Origin: Roseivivax marinus
GTDB lineage: Bacteria; Pseudomonadota; Alphaproteobacteria; Rhodobacterales; Rhodobacteraceae
Assembly: GCF_900109705.1 (NCBI RefSeq)
Contig: NZ_FOAI01000008.1
Coordinates: forward strand, 1 to 64,000
Length of the DNA stretch: 64,000 nt
Direction: 5' to 3'
Positions 46,367 to 54,637 of this stretch are shown here, one piece after another (within the stretch, counting starts at the first letter, position 1; each line of letters starts with the position of its first letter). The translations under genes were made by a program, and so were the position numbers. The notes beneath the pieces were generated by a model, which worked only from the letters and a program-made list of their open reading frames with translations, ran no database searches and was not told the origin of the DNA.

Positions 46367-47044
46367 ATGAAGAAGAGCCGTGTCGTTGTCCTCGTGCTGG
46401 TGGTGCTTGCCGGAGCGGCAGGGCTCTGGCTTTACCTCGGCCGGCCCGATCTGGGCGCGGGACTTGACTCCGGGGCGCTCGAGGAATGGGTGACGTCCGC
46501 CGGTGCGCTTGGACCTGTGGTGGTGGTCGGGCTGATGGCCCTCGCCGTGGTCGCGAGTCCGCTTCCCAGCGCACCTGTCGCCATGGCCGCCGGCGCAGCC
46601 TACGGCCATGCTTGGGGCACCCTGTGGGTGATCCTGGGAGCAGAGGCCGGCGCGCTTGTCGCCTTCGCGCTCGCTCGCATGCTGGGGCGCGATGCGATGC
46701 GGCGGTGGTTCGGCGACAAGGTCGAACAGGGGTTCCTCGGCTCTCAGAATGCGCTGACCCTGATGGTCTTCGCCAGCCGGCTCATGCCCTTCGTGTCATT
46801 CGACCTTGTAAGCTACGCCGCGGGTTTGAGCGTGATCCGCTTCTGGCGTTTCGCTCTGGCGACGCTGGCGGGCATCGCGCCGGCCAGTTTCCTTCTGGCC
46901 CACCTGGGCGCGCAGGCGGTCACCGACGGCCTTGGCCCGGTGGACTGGGCGCTCGCCGTCGGGTTGGGCGCCGTCACCGGGGCGCCGCTTGTCTGGGCCG
47001 CGCTTCGCGGCCGTGGGCCGGGCAGGGGACGCGGAGACGGGTGA
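46367..47044 (+). CDS. TVP38/TMEM64-family (VTT domain) membrane protein
   Basis: This 225-residue DedA-superfamily inner-membrane protein has a first helix at about 5-23. The VTT domain (about 60-185) contains ASPLPSAPVAMAAGAAYG, EAGALVAFALARMLGRD and SRLMPFVSFDLVSYAAGLS. Such proteins are proposed lipid scramblases or flippases and envelope homeostasis factors. There is no Shine-Dalgarno sequence before the ATG, which overlaps the stop of a small upstream frame. It lies between two YceI-domain genes. Confidence 0.85.
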   Translation: MKKSRVVVLVLVVLAGAAGLWLYLGRPDLGAGLDSGALEEWVTSAGALGPVVVVGLMALAVVASPLPSAPVAMAAGAAYGHAWGTLWVILGAEAGALVAFALARMLGRDAMRRWFGDKVEQGFLGSQNALTLMVFASRLMPFVSFDLVSYAAGLSVIRFWRFALATLAGIAPASFLLAHLGAQAVTDGLGPVDWALAVGLGAVTGAPLVWAALRGRGPGRGRGDG

Positions 47045-47408
47045 GGCGCGGACCACCCCGAACGGGCTTGGCCGATGCCGACGACTGCCCTTCGAGATCG
47101 GCTGGATGCCGAGCGAGACAGGTCTCGCGCGCGTGGCGAAAGCGGGCGCATCCGTCTCTCGAACAACTAATCCCTTAGCGGCAAGGTGCAGTCCGCCATC
47201 GCCCTGAAGTTCCGAGGGGAAGCGCGGAAGCATGGGCATACGCGTCGAGACACGATCGCGCCAATTGGTTACCAGTGCGGCTGCGCGAAATTCCCCCACG
47301 TGCCAAGAGGGCCGAGCTCATCTGCTATGGCGCCGCACGTGTGACCGGCTGGGGGCCCCCTCCGCTCGGTCGCCGACTCGGAGGAGGCCTTCAGCCGTCA
47401 AACCCGGG
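47045..47408. other. Intergenic region between convergent genes, possible hairpin
   Basis: These 364 bases separate the VTT gene from the convergent b561-YceI gene. No coding region is convincing. A hairpin at 47354-47389 (11-base stem, one G-T pair, 14-base loop) lies 20 bases after the b561-YceI stop and may end that transcript, though no T run follows it. Confidence 0.4.
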
Positions 47409-48608
47409 TCATTCGCTCGCGCGGACCGCCGTCAGTTCAACCTGCACGCCGATTTCGAAACCAACGGTGTCCTCGCTGTCCATGCTCTGGCCGACCTCGT
47501 AGTTGCGCCTGTCGAGCGTCGCGGTGCCGCGCATCTCGGCGGTGTCGCCGTCGAGGGTCAGTTCGAACGGCATGGTGACCGGTGCCTCCTGGCCCTTCAG
47601 CGTGACCGTGCCGTCCGCGACCCATCCATCGGCCTCCCTGAGGATCTCGGCCGCGAAGGTTGCGGTCGGATGCTCTTCTGCGGCGAGATAGGCAGGGGCC
47701 TTGGCTTCGGATGTCACCGAGCCGAGTGTCAGGGAAGGTACGGCGATCTGCACCGTGACCTCGCCCGCCGGGCCCGGCTCGTCGCTCGGGGTGAAGGCGA
47801 TGTCCGCGGTCCAGTCCGCGAACTCGCCACGCACTTCGCTGCCCATCTGCTGAACGACGATGGCGAGCGTGCCGTCCTGAACCTCCCATTCCGAGTCGAC
47901 GTCCTCGAGCGCCGCGCTTTCGCCGCCCTCGGGGCCCGAGAAGAGCCCTGCCGCTGCGCCGCCTGCCAGCGCGACGCCCCAGAAGGCCAGCGCCAGAACG
48001 AACGGCAGGACGATGCCGTGGCGCCCGTCGGGAGACGCCGCGCGGGTGGTCCCGGGCAGCATCCGGCGCAGGGTCGCGTCCTTGTCGACAACGTGGTGCT
48101 TCACCGCTCCGGCCACGTGCAGGACGATCGACGCCACCAGCACCAGCATGAAGACGTAATGCAGGGTCCACGCGGTCTCGGCCAGCTCGGACGATTTCGG
48201 AACGAGCGGCAGCGACTGGCCGAAGGGCCACCAGATGCGTGCGAAGCCTTCGCTCGCGGCGTGGCCGATCCAGCCCGACAGCGGCACGAGGACCAGACTG
48301 CCGTAGAGCAGCCAATGCACGGTGTCCGCGGTCAGCGTCTCGGTCCTGCGCTCGGGGTGAAGCGGTGCAGGCTTCGGCTGCGCGAGGGCCCAGAGGATCC
48401 GCAGGAGCGCGACAAAGAACACGGCGACCCCCACGGTCTTGTGCGCAGAGAACAGCGCGGTCTTGAGGGCGATCTCGCCCTCGGTTCCGCGCGGCGCCCA
48501 TTCGGCGGCGAACCCCAGCGCGAGGTTCGCGAAGATCCCGAGTGCCGTGATCCAGTGAAAGGTCTTGGCGACCGCGCCGTAGCGATCGGTGGCATTGCCG
48601 AGGGACAT
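47409..48608 (-). CDS. Cytochrome b561-YceI domain fusion protein
   Basis: This 399-residue fusion has an N-terminal di-heme cytochrome b561 domain (about 8-180) with four helices. Heme-ligand His candidates lie in KTFHWITAL, FSAHKTVGV, LTADTVHWLLYG and TLHYVFMLVL. A further membrane helix is at about 200-222. A C-terminal YceI lipocalin domain (about 245-397) in the periplasm ends DTVGFEIGVQVELTAV. Both halves relate to quinone or isoprenoid binding, so the protein may shuttle electrons between quinol and a periplasmic partner. The ATG at 48608 has GGAG upstream. It is divergent from fabD. Confidence 0.88.
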   Translation of the reverse strand: MSLGNATDRYGAVAKTFHWITALGIFANLALGFAAEWAPRGTEGEIALKTALFSAHKTVGVAVFFVALLRILWALAQPKPAPLHPERRTETLTADTVHWLLYGSLVLVPLSGWIGHAASEGFARIWWPFGQSLPLVPKSSELAETAWTLHYVFMLVLVASIVLHVAGAVKHHVVDKDATLRRMLPGTTRAASPDGRHGIVLPFVLALAFWGVALAGGAAAGLFSGPEGGESAALEDVDSEWEVQDGTLAIVVQQMGSEVRGEFADWTADIAFTPSDEPGPAGEVTVQIAVPSLTLGSVTSEAKAPAYLAAEEHPTATFAAEILREADGWVADGTVTLKGQEAPVTMPFELTLDGDTAEMRGTATLDRRNYEVGQSMDSEDTVGFEIGVQVELTAVRASE

Positions 48609-48839
48609 GGAAGGGCTCCGGTCGTGAAGGTATCTGGACGGCTTGTTCGGTGACGATAAGTAAAGCGCGCGTTTCGCGCCGCAATCCGGCACCTTCGCAC
48701 AGGACGGCTGCGCGGGGTCACGGGGGTGGCGCGGGAGACCGTCACGTTGCGCGCATCTGTCGCGGCAGCTAGGAAGGCCGGGACGGGCGCGCCACGCGCC
48801 AAAATACAAAAGACACAACCGACGTTCGAGGAGACCCCG

Positions 48840-49772
48840 ATGAGCCGAGCCTTCGTTTTCCCCGGTCAGGGCGCGCAGACCATCGGCATGGGCCGCGATC
48901 TGGCCGACGCCTATCCCGCCGCGCGCGCGGTCTTCGACGAGGTGGACGACGCGCTGGGACAGAAGCTCTCGAGCCTGATCTGGGAAGGCGAGGCCGACGA
49001 ACTGACCCTGACCGCGAATGCCCAGCCGGCGCTGATGGCGACCTCGCTCGCGGCGATGCGGGCGCTCGAGGCCGAGGGGATCAAGGTCACTGACGCGGCC
49101 TTCGTGGCCGGCCATTCGCTCGGTGAGTATTCCGCGCTGGCCGCCGCTGGCGCGCTTTCGGTGGCAGATTGCGCGCGGCTGCTGCGGATCCGCGGTCAGG
49201 CCATGCAGGACGCCGTTCCGGTTGGCGAGGGCGCCATGGCCGCGGTTTTGGGGCTCGACCTGGCCGCTGTGCGCGAGGTCGCCTCCGAAGCCGCGCAGGG
49301 CGAGGTGTGCGAGGCCGCGAACGACAACGATCCCGCGCAGGTGGTGGTCTCGGGCCACCGGACGGCGGTCGAGCGTGCGGTCGACATCGCCAAGGGAAAG
49401 GGCGCCAAGCGCGCGCTGCTGCTGCCGGTCTCGGCGCCGTTCCATTGCGCGCTCATGCAGCCGGCGGCCGACCGGATGCAGACCGCGCTTGCCGAGGTCG
49501 AGATCGCCGCTCCGTCGGTGCCGCTTGTCGCCAACGTTCGCGCGGAGGCGGTGCAGGACGCCGCCACCATCCGCGAGCTTCTGGTGGCACAGGTCACCGG
49601 CGCCGTGCGCTGGCGCGAGAGCGTGGCATGGATGGCCGGGCAAGGCGTCACCGAGGCGTGGGAGATCGGCGCCGGCAAGGCGCTCTCGGGCATGATCAAG
49701 CGTATCGATCGCTCGGTCGCGACCCGCGCCGTGGGTACCCCCGACGACGTGCGCGCCGCGGCCGGCGCCTGA
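48840..49772 (+). CDS. fabD: Malonyl-CoA:ACP S-malonyltransferase
   Basis: This 310-residue enzyme transfers malonate from CoA to acyl carrier protein for fatty acid synthesis. The catalytic Ser is S93 in GHSLGEYSA and the partner His is H202 in APFHCALM; the start MSRAFVFPGQGAQTIGMG is canonical. GAGGAG lies about seven bases upstream. It leads the fabD-fabG-acpP cluster on the plus strand. Confidence 0.97.
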   Translation: MSRAFVFPGQGAQTIGMGRDLADAYPAARAVFDEVDDALGQKLSSLIWEGEADELTLTANAQPALMATSLAAMRALEAEGIKVTDAAFVAGHSLGEYSALAAAGALSVADCARLLRIRGQAMQDAVPVGEGAMAAVLGLDLAAVREVASEAAQGEVCEAANDNDPAQVVVSGHRTAVERAVDIAKGKGAKRALLLPVSAPFHCALMQPAADRMQTALAEVEIAAPSVPLVANVRAEAVQDAATIRELLVAQVTGAVRWRESVAWMAGQGVTEAWEIGAGKALSGMIKRIDRSVATRAVGTPDDVRAAAGA

Positions 49773-49839
49773 ACCCCGGCACACTTCGCATGACCCGGCC
49801 CCCGGGCGGCCGGACCCGATACCGAAAAAGGAAAGCGAC

Positions 49840-50577
49840 ATGTTCGATCTGACGGGAAAATCCGCGCTGGTCACCGGCGCCTCGGGCGGCATCGGCGGCG
49901 CCATCGCCTCCGCCTTGCACGAGGCAGGCGCGACGGTCGGCCTTTCGGGCACCCGCGAGGCCCCGCTTCAGGAGTTGGCGGACCAGCTGGGCGAACGCGC
50001 GCACGTTCTGCCCTGCAATCTCTCGGATGCCGAAGCCGTCACCGCGCTGCCCAAGCAGGCCGCCGAGGCCATGGGCAGCGTCGATATCCTGGTGAACAAC
50101 GCCGGCATCACCCGCGACAACATCTTCATGCGGATGTCCGACGACGAGTGGACGCAGGTTCTCGAGGTCAACCTCACGGCCGCCTTCCGCCTGTCGAAGG
50201 GTGTGCTGCGCGGCATGATGAAGTCGCGCTGGGGCCGCATCGTCAATGTCTCGTCCGTGGTGGGCGCGACCGGCAACCCCGGCCAGGGCAACTACGCCGC
50301 GGCCAAGGCGGGCCTCGTGGGCATGACCAAGTCGCTGGCCTACGAGGTCGCGAGCCGCAACATCACGGTCAACGCGGTGGCCCCGGGCTTCATCGAGACG
50401 GCGATGACCGAAAAGCTCAACGACGAGCAGAAGCAGCAGATCCTGGGTCAGATCCCGTCCGGCCGCATGGGCACGCCCGAGGAAATCGCGGCCGCCGCGC
50501 TGTTTCTCGCCAGCCCCGGCGCAAGCTACGTGACGGGCACGACGTTGCACGTGAATGGCGGAATGGCCATGCTCTGA
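49840..50577 (+). CDS. fabG: 3-oxoacyl-[ACP] reductase
   Basis: This 245-residue short-chain dehydrogenase reduces beta-ketoacyl-ACP with NADPH. The nucleotide motif TGASGGIGG is at residues 12-20, NNAGITRDN near 86-94, and the catalytic S139, Y152 and K156 are in VSSVVG and NYAAAKAG. The C-terminal GGMAML is typical of FabG. It lies 67 bases after fabD, with AAAGGAAAG before the ATG. Confidence 0.97.
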   Translation: MFDLTGKSALVTGASGGIGGAIASALHEAGATVGLSGTREAPLQELADQLGERAHVLPCNLSDAEAVTALPKQAAEAMGSVDILVNNAGITRDNIFMRMSDDEWTQVLEVNLTAAFRLSKGVLRGMMKSRWGRIVNVSSVVGATGNPGQGNYAAAKAGLVGMTKSLAYEVASRNITVNAVAPGFIETAMTEKLNDEQKQQILGQIPSGRMGTPEEIAAAALFLASPGASYVTGTTLHVNGGMAML

Positions 50578-50606
50578 CGGCGCCTTAAATGCCTTGGGGG
50601 AAAGCG

Positions 50607-50634
50607 TTTGCCATCCCCGATCCATGTGCTATAG
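50607..50634 (+). promoter_or_regulatory. Promoter-like sequence upstream of acpP
   Basis: TTTGCC (50607-50612) and CTATAG (50629-50634) are spaced by 16 bases in the 224-base gap between fabG and acpP. They would give acpP its own promoter, as is common for this highly expressed gene. The match is moderate. Confidence 0.35.
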
Positions 50635-50801
50635 GCGCTCGCAATTCAGGACGGGGCATGCAACGGTGCCCCGACCGGCATCCGGATCCCGCGCGGGAGG
50701 GTGCACCGTCGCCGCCCGGAAACGGGCACGAAGACCAGCCCGAGACTTTGGGCGAGGGAGAGCAGGGCCGCTCGGGTCCGAAGCATTGTGAGGAAGACAA
50801 C

Positions 50802-51035
50802 ATGAGCGACATCGAAGATCGCGTGCGCAAGATCGTGGTCGAGCATCTCGGCGTCGAAGAAGAGAAGGTGACCGAGAACGCTTCGTTCATCGACGACCTC
50901 GGCGCCGACAGCCTCGACACGGTCGAGCTGGTCATGGCCTTCGAAGAGGAATTCGGCATCGAGATTCCCGACGATGCGGCCGAGACCATCCAGACCTTCG
51001 GCGACGCCGTGAAGTTCATTAAGGACGCCGTGTAA
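50802..51035 (+). CDS. acpP: Acyl carrier protein
   Basis: This 77-residue acidic carrier protein holds growing acyl chains on a 4'-phosphopantetheine arm attached to S37 in [10 protein letters not shown]. The start [16 protein letters not shown] and end [12 protein letters not shown] are typical. GAGGAAG precedes the ATG. It is followed by a strong terminator. It also supplies acyl-ACP for LuxI and LpxL-type enzymes encoded in this window. Confidence 0.98.
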   Translation: MSDIEDRVRKIVVEHLGVEEEKVTENASFIDDLGADSLDTVELVMAFEEEFGIEIPDDAAETIQTFGDAVKFIKDAV

Positions 51036-51063
51036 GCGCGTCCTTCGATCCTCTGAACGACGA

Positions 51064-51098
51064 AAAGGGCGACGATCCGGTGGGATCGTCGCCCTTTT
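51064..51098 (+). terminator. Rho-independent terminator after acpP
   Basis: A 15-base perfect stem (AAAGGGCGACGATCC with its complement) closes a GGTG loop and is followed by a T run. It begins 28 bases after the acpP stop. Confidence 0.95.
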
Positions 51099-51144
51099 TC
51101 TTGGCCGTGGACGTCACACGCCAGCGCGTCGAAGCTGGTCCTGC

Positions 51145-51291
51145 TCAGCTTCCGGTCCCGCCACCGAGCCAGAGACCCAGCAGGAACATGGAGATCATGA
51201 AGAGCCAGAGCTTCAGCAGGAAGCTGGGGCTTGGCTCCGACGGATTGAGGTTGCGCCACAGGCGTGCGGCTTGATCGCCGATGCGGGACAT
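51145..51291 (-). CDS. Small single-span membrane protein (48 aa)
   Basis: A 48-codon gene is supported by AGGAGGG six bases before its ATG. The N-terminal half is polar and basic (SRIGDQAARLWRNLNPSEPS). It is followed by one strong membrane helix (about 24-44, rich in L, W, F and M) and a Gly-rich end. No family is recognised. A TTAGTA/TACTAA inverted repeat lies 22 bases upstream and could be its operator. It is convergent with acpP, beyond that gene's terminator. Confidence 0.65.
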   Translation of the reverse strand: MSRIGDQAARLWRNLNPSEPSPSFLLKLWLFMISMFLLGLWLGGGTGS

Positions 51292-51312
51292 GTGACCCTC
51301 CTTTCGGAATGG

Positions 51313-51326
51313 TTAGTAAATACTAA
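51313..51326. promoter_or_regulatory. Inverted repeat upstream of the 48-aa protein gene
   Basis: TTAGTA and TACTAA form perfect 6-base arms around AA in an AT-rich patch, 22-35 bases before the start codon at 51291. It overlaps where a promoter would lie, so it may be a repressor site. Confidence 0.35.
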
Positions 51327-51441
51327 GTAAACCGTAGATAGCGACGCGGCAAGCAAAACTCCGAGCGACGAGCGCGCGGCCGCCGCGATCCCGATCTTGC
51401 AACCTAAGGGTCTGCCGCACCGCGCGTCGACGCGAATGCCA

Positions 51442-52440
51442 TCACTCCGCGGAAGGCGGCGATGCGACCGTCGGCACGGTGTCGGCCTTGACCGCGCCAC
51501 GCTTGCCGATGGGGCGCTCGCGCCCGATCGTGGTGTCACGCGAGGTCTGGTGTTCCATCTCGGCGTTGAACTCGGCGCCGAGCAGCACGATGAACGCCGA
51601 CAGCCAGAGCCAGGTCAGCAAGATGATGACCCCGCCCAGCGTGCCGTAGGTCTCGTTGTAGCTGCCGAAATTCTGGACGTAGATCGAAAAGCCGATCGTC
51701 CCGATGATCCACAGCAGGGCGGCGACGAAAGCGCCGGGCGACACCCAGCGCCATTTGGGACGGCGCCGCGACGGAGCGAAGCGATAAAGCAGCGACAGGC
51801 CGAACACTGTCATTCCGAACAGGATCGCCCATTTCAGGATGCGCAGGAGAATGTCGAGGCTTGTCGGCAGGCCCACGAAGCTCATGATCGCGGGGATGAT
51901 GACCACGGCGTTCAGCGCGAAGGCGACGCCGAGGATCAATATCACCATCAGCGCAACCGCCGTGAGGTTGAGCACGATGATGTTGCGCTTTTCCCTCTCG
52001 CCATAGGCTATGTTCATGCCTGCCATCAGCGTTTTCACCCCGCGGATCGCACCGTAGAGCGCAAGCGCCAGCGCGAGGATCGCGGCGAAGCCGGTGGCGG
52101 TCTGATCGCCGCCGGTCACCTCGAGAACCTGACCCTGAATGATGTCCGCGGCCTCGGCCGGCAGGATGTCCACGAGCTGTTCGAGCTGCATGGTCAGGTC
52201 GGACGGATCAAAGGCATATCCCGCGAGCGACACGAATGCGGTGAACGCGGGGAAGATCGACAGCAGCGTGTAGAAGGCGACGCCCGCCGCGACCACCGAG
52301 ATATTGTCCTGTGCCACGTCGTTGGCAACGCGCCGCAGGATCTGCCACCACGCGCGCATCGACAGGTGGCGAGGGCGCTCTGCGTCGGCGCCGTGGTGCG
52401 GGGGGGCGCTCATGGGCGCGTCTCCGGTTAGATCGGTCAT
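51442..52440 (-). CDS. YihY/virulence factor BrkB family membrane protein
   Basis: This 332-residue inner-membrane protein has six helices between residues about 48 and 285. Family marks are NISVVAAGVAFYTLLSIFPAFTAFVSL-type first helix (about 45-70), GVKTLMAGMNIAYGE-like loop, and PGAFVAALLWIIGTIGFSIYV. The family was once annotated as ribonuclease BN in error; its role is unclear, perhaps transport or envelope function. Both ends are polar. The start at 52440 is used; an internal ATG at residue 10 is an alternative. Confidence 0.87.
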   Translation of the reverse strand: MTDLTGDAPMSAPPHHGADAERPRHLSMRAWWQILRRVANDVAQDNISVVAAGVAFYTLLSIFPAFTAFVSLAGYAFDPSDLTMQLEQLVDILPAEAADIIQGQVLEVTGGDQTATGFAAILALALALYGAIRGVKTLMAGMNIAYGEREKRNIIVLNLTAVALMVILILGVAFALNAVVIIPAIMSFVGLPTSLDILLRILKWAILFGMTVFGLSLLYRFAPSRRRPKWRWVSPGAFVAALLWIIGTIGFSIYVQNFGSYNETYGTLGGVIILLTWLWLSAFIVLLGAEFNAEMEHQTSRDTTIGRERPIGKRGAVKADTVPTVASPPSAE

Positions 52441-52553
52441 GGCGATCTACTTAGCGCGCAAGGGCGGGTTTGGCGAAACCTGGTGCCAGCCGGACAGGCG
52501 ATGCGTGTGTCCCGGGCAACAGTGTCGTGCGCGACCTGTCATGCTGCCGGCAC

Positions 52554-52590
52554 AAAAAAGGCCCCCGGTCCGCACAGGAACCGGGGGCCT
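52554..52590 (-). terminator. Rho-independent terminator after the iron-binding protein gene
   Basis: AGGCCCCCGGT pairs with ACCGGGGGCCT (11 bases) around a ten-base loop and is followed on the minus strand by TTTTTT. It lies 24 bases after the stop. Confidence 0.92.
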
Positions 52591-52614
52591 CTCAGATTGC
52601 CTGCGACGGAAGGA

Positions 52615-53616
52615 TCAGCCGTCGAAGTTGACCTCTTCCATGATCTGCAGCGCGTCGGAGCGCAGGTCGGCCAGTTCCATCAGGTTCACATCGTCCGGCG
52701 TGAACTCGCCCCAGGACCGGACCAGCTCGGAGGCCTCGATCTCGGAGTCGACCGGGTACTCGTAGTTGGCTTCGGCGTAGATCTGCTGCGCCTCGGGGGA
52801 TGCCAGGAATTCCATGAAGGCGCGCGCATCCTCGGCGTGCGGAGCCGACGCGGTCATGGCGACGCCCGACACGTTCATGTGCGTGCCGCCCTCTTCGAAT
52901 TCCGGGAATAGGACGTTGACGCTTTCGGCCCACTGGGTCTGCTCTTCGTCCTCGAGCATCTTGCCCATGTAGTATGTGTTGCCGAGCGAGATGTCGCATT
53001 CACCCGCCCAGATCGCACGGACCTGCGCGCGGTCGTTGCCCTGCGGTTTCCGGGCGAGGTTGTCCTTGAGATCGGACGCCCATTGCTTGGCGGCATCGTA
53101 GCCGTGGTGATGGATCATCGCCGACAGCAGCGCGAGGTTGTAGGGATGCGTGCCCGAGCGGGTGCAGATGCGACCTTCCCACTTGTCGGACGCGAGGTCC
53201 TCGTAGGTCGTGATCTCTTCCGGGTCCACGCGCTCTTTCGAGGCGTAGACGATGCGGGCGCGGGTGGTGACGCCGAACCACTGGTTGTCGGGATCGCGGA
53301 AGGCTTCGGGGATATGCTCTTCGAGGACCTCGCTCTCGACCGGCTGGGTGACGCCACCCTCGACGGTCTGGCTCAGGCGCGCGATGTCCACCGTCATGAT
53401 GATGTCGGCGGGCGAACGGTCGCCCTCGGCCTGGAGGCGCTCGGTCAGGCCACTGTCGAGATAGACCACGTTGGTCTCGATGCCGGTCGCCTCGGTGAAG
53501 GCGTCGGTGATCGGCGCGATCAGCTCGGGCTGCCGCTGCGAGTAGATATTGACCTCGGCGAGCGCAGGCGTCGCGACGACCAGCGCGGCGACAGCGATGG
53601 CGGTGGTGCGGATCAT
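52615..53616 (-). CDS. Fe(3+) ABC transporter substrate-binding protein (FutA/FbpA-like)
   Basis: This 333-residue periplasmic ferric-binding protein has a Sec signal peptide (about 1-20, TPALA-EV) and then the family start NIYSQRQPELI. The adjacent Tyr pair that coordinates iron is in GNTYYMGKML (about 213-222), with earlier Tyr in VVYLDSG. No permease or ATPase gene is next to it, so it is an orphan binding protein or part of a scattered system. The start at 53616 gives a good signal peptide. No Fur/Irr-type site was recognised upstream. Confidence 0.92.
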   Translation of the reverse strand: MIRTTAIAVAALVVATPALAEVNIYSQRQPELIAPITDAFTEATGIETNVVYLDSGLTERLQAEGDRSPADIIMTVDIARLSQTVEGGVTQPVESEVLEEHIPEAFRDPDNQWFGVTTRARIVYASKERVDPEEITTYEDLASDKWEGRICTRSGTHPYNLALLSAMIHHHGYDAAKQWASDLKDNLARKPQGNDRAQVRAIWAGECDISLGNTYYMGKMLEDEEQTQWAESVNVLFPEFEEGGTHMNVSGVAMTASAPHAEDARAFMEFLASPEAQQIYAEANYEYPVDSEIEASELVRSWGEFTPDDVNLMELADLRSDALQIMEEVNFDG

Positions 53617-53748
53617 GGAAGGCTCCTCTGACATCCAGACTGGTTGCCTGCCTTAAATCCGAGAGAAATGGTCGGGTCAATGGCTGATCGAAATTATCGG
53701 GTTTGATCGGCCAAGACGGAGGGGCGCATGGCGCGCCACGCCGCGCCG

Positions 53749-54570
53749 TCAGCCCCGCGCTTTTTCCTCGGCCTTCGCGGCGTCCCAGAGGCCGTCCATC
53801 TCGGCAAGGTCGCTGTCCTCGGGGTGACGGCCCTGACGGGCCAGCGCGGACTCGACCGCGCTGAAGCGACGGGTGAACTTCGCGTTCGCGGCGCGCAGCG
53901 CCTCCTCGGGGTCGATGTCCATGTGCCGCGCAAGGTTCGCCATGACGAACATCAGGTCGCCGAACTCCTCGGCCGCGTGGTCGGGATCGGTCGCCTCGCG
54001 CAGCTCCTGCGCCTCCTCGACGACCTTGTCGAGCACCTCGTCCGTCGAGGGCCAGTCGAAGCCCACCCGCGCCGCGCGCTTCTGCAGCTTGACCGCGCGG
54101 GTCAGCGCCGGCAGGCCGCGCGCCACCCCGTCGAGCACGCCGGTCTCGGCCTTCGCGGCGCGCTCCTCGGCCTTGATGGTTTCCCAGTCCTGCACCTGCT
54201 GCTCGGCCGATTTCGCGTTCGAGGCATCGCCGAAGACGTGCGGGTGCCGGGCGAGCATCTTGTCGGCGATCGTGTCCGCCACGTCGTCGAAAGTGAAGAG
54301 CCCTCGCTCGGCGGCCATCTGGGCGTGGAACACCGACTGGAACAGCAGATCGCCCAATTCGCCCTTCAGCTCGTCCCAGGCTTCGCGCTCGATGGCGTCG
54401 GCGACCTCGTAGGCTTCCTCGATGGTATAGGGCGCGATGGTCGCGAAGGTCTGCTCCACGTCCCAGGGGCAGCCGGTTTGCGGATCGCGCAGACGGCGCA
54501 TGATCTCGAGTAGGCGGGGCATCCCGCCCTTCGGGTCGTGGACGAGGGCATCGGATGCGTCTGGGGTCAT
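53749..54570 (-). CDS. mazG: Nucleoside triphosphate pyrophosphohydrolase MazG
   Basis: This 273-residue all-alpha enzyme hydrolyses (d)NTPs to monophosphates and pyrophosphate. It contains two MazG domains: the first has CPWDVEQT, EEAYEV and GDLLFQSVFHAQMA (about 24-75). The second has VVEEAQEL and EEFGDLMFVMANLARH (about 180-225). This full duplication matches E. coli MazG. The start at 54570 lacks a clear ribosome-binding site, but family similarity begins here. It is divergent from the M20 amidohydrolase gene. Confidence 0.94.
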   Translation of the reverse strand: MTPDASDALVHDPKGGMPRLLEIMRRLRDPQTGCPWDVEQTFATIAPYTIEEAYEVADAIEREAWDELKGELGDLLFQSVFHAQMAAERGLFTFDDVADTIADKMLARHPHVFGDASNAKSAEQQVQDWETIKAEERAAKAETGVLDGVARGLPALTRAVKLQKRAARVGFDWPSTDEVLDKVVEEAQELREATDPDHAAEEFGDLMFVMANLARHMDIDPEEALRAANAKFTRRFSAVESALARQGRHPEDSDLAEMDGLWDAAKAEEKARG

Positions 54571-54637
54571 TGCGCCGGCCTGCGTTTTGCGGTTCCCTCG
54601 GGGTCTCGCGCATTGCGCCTCCCTTGTCCATGGTCCC

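Noticed and set aside
48609-49952. Extension of the b561-YceI frame to 847 codons
   Set aside because: The extra part is antisense to fabD, which is unmistakable. Family similarity and a ribosome-binding site support the start at 48608.
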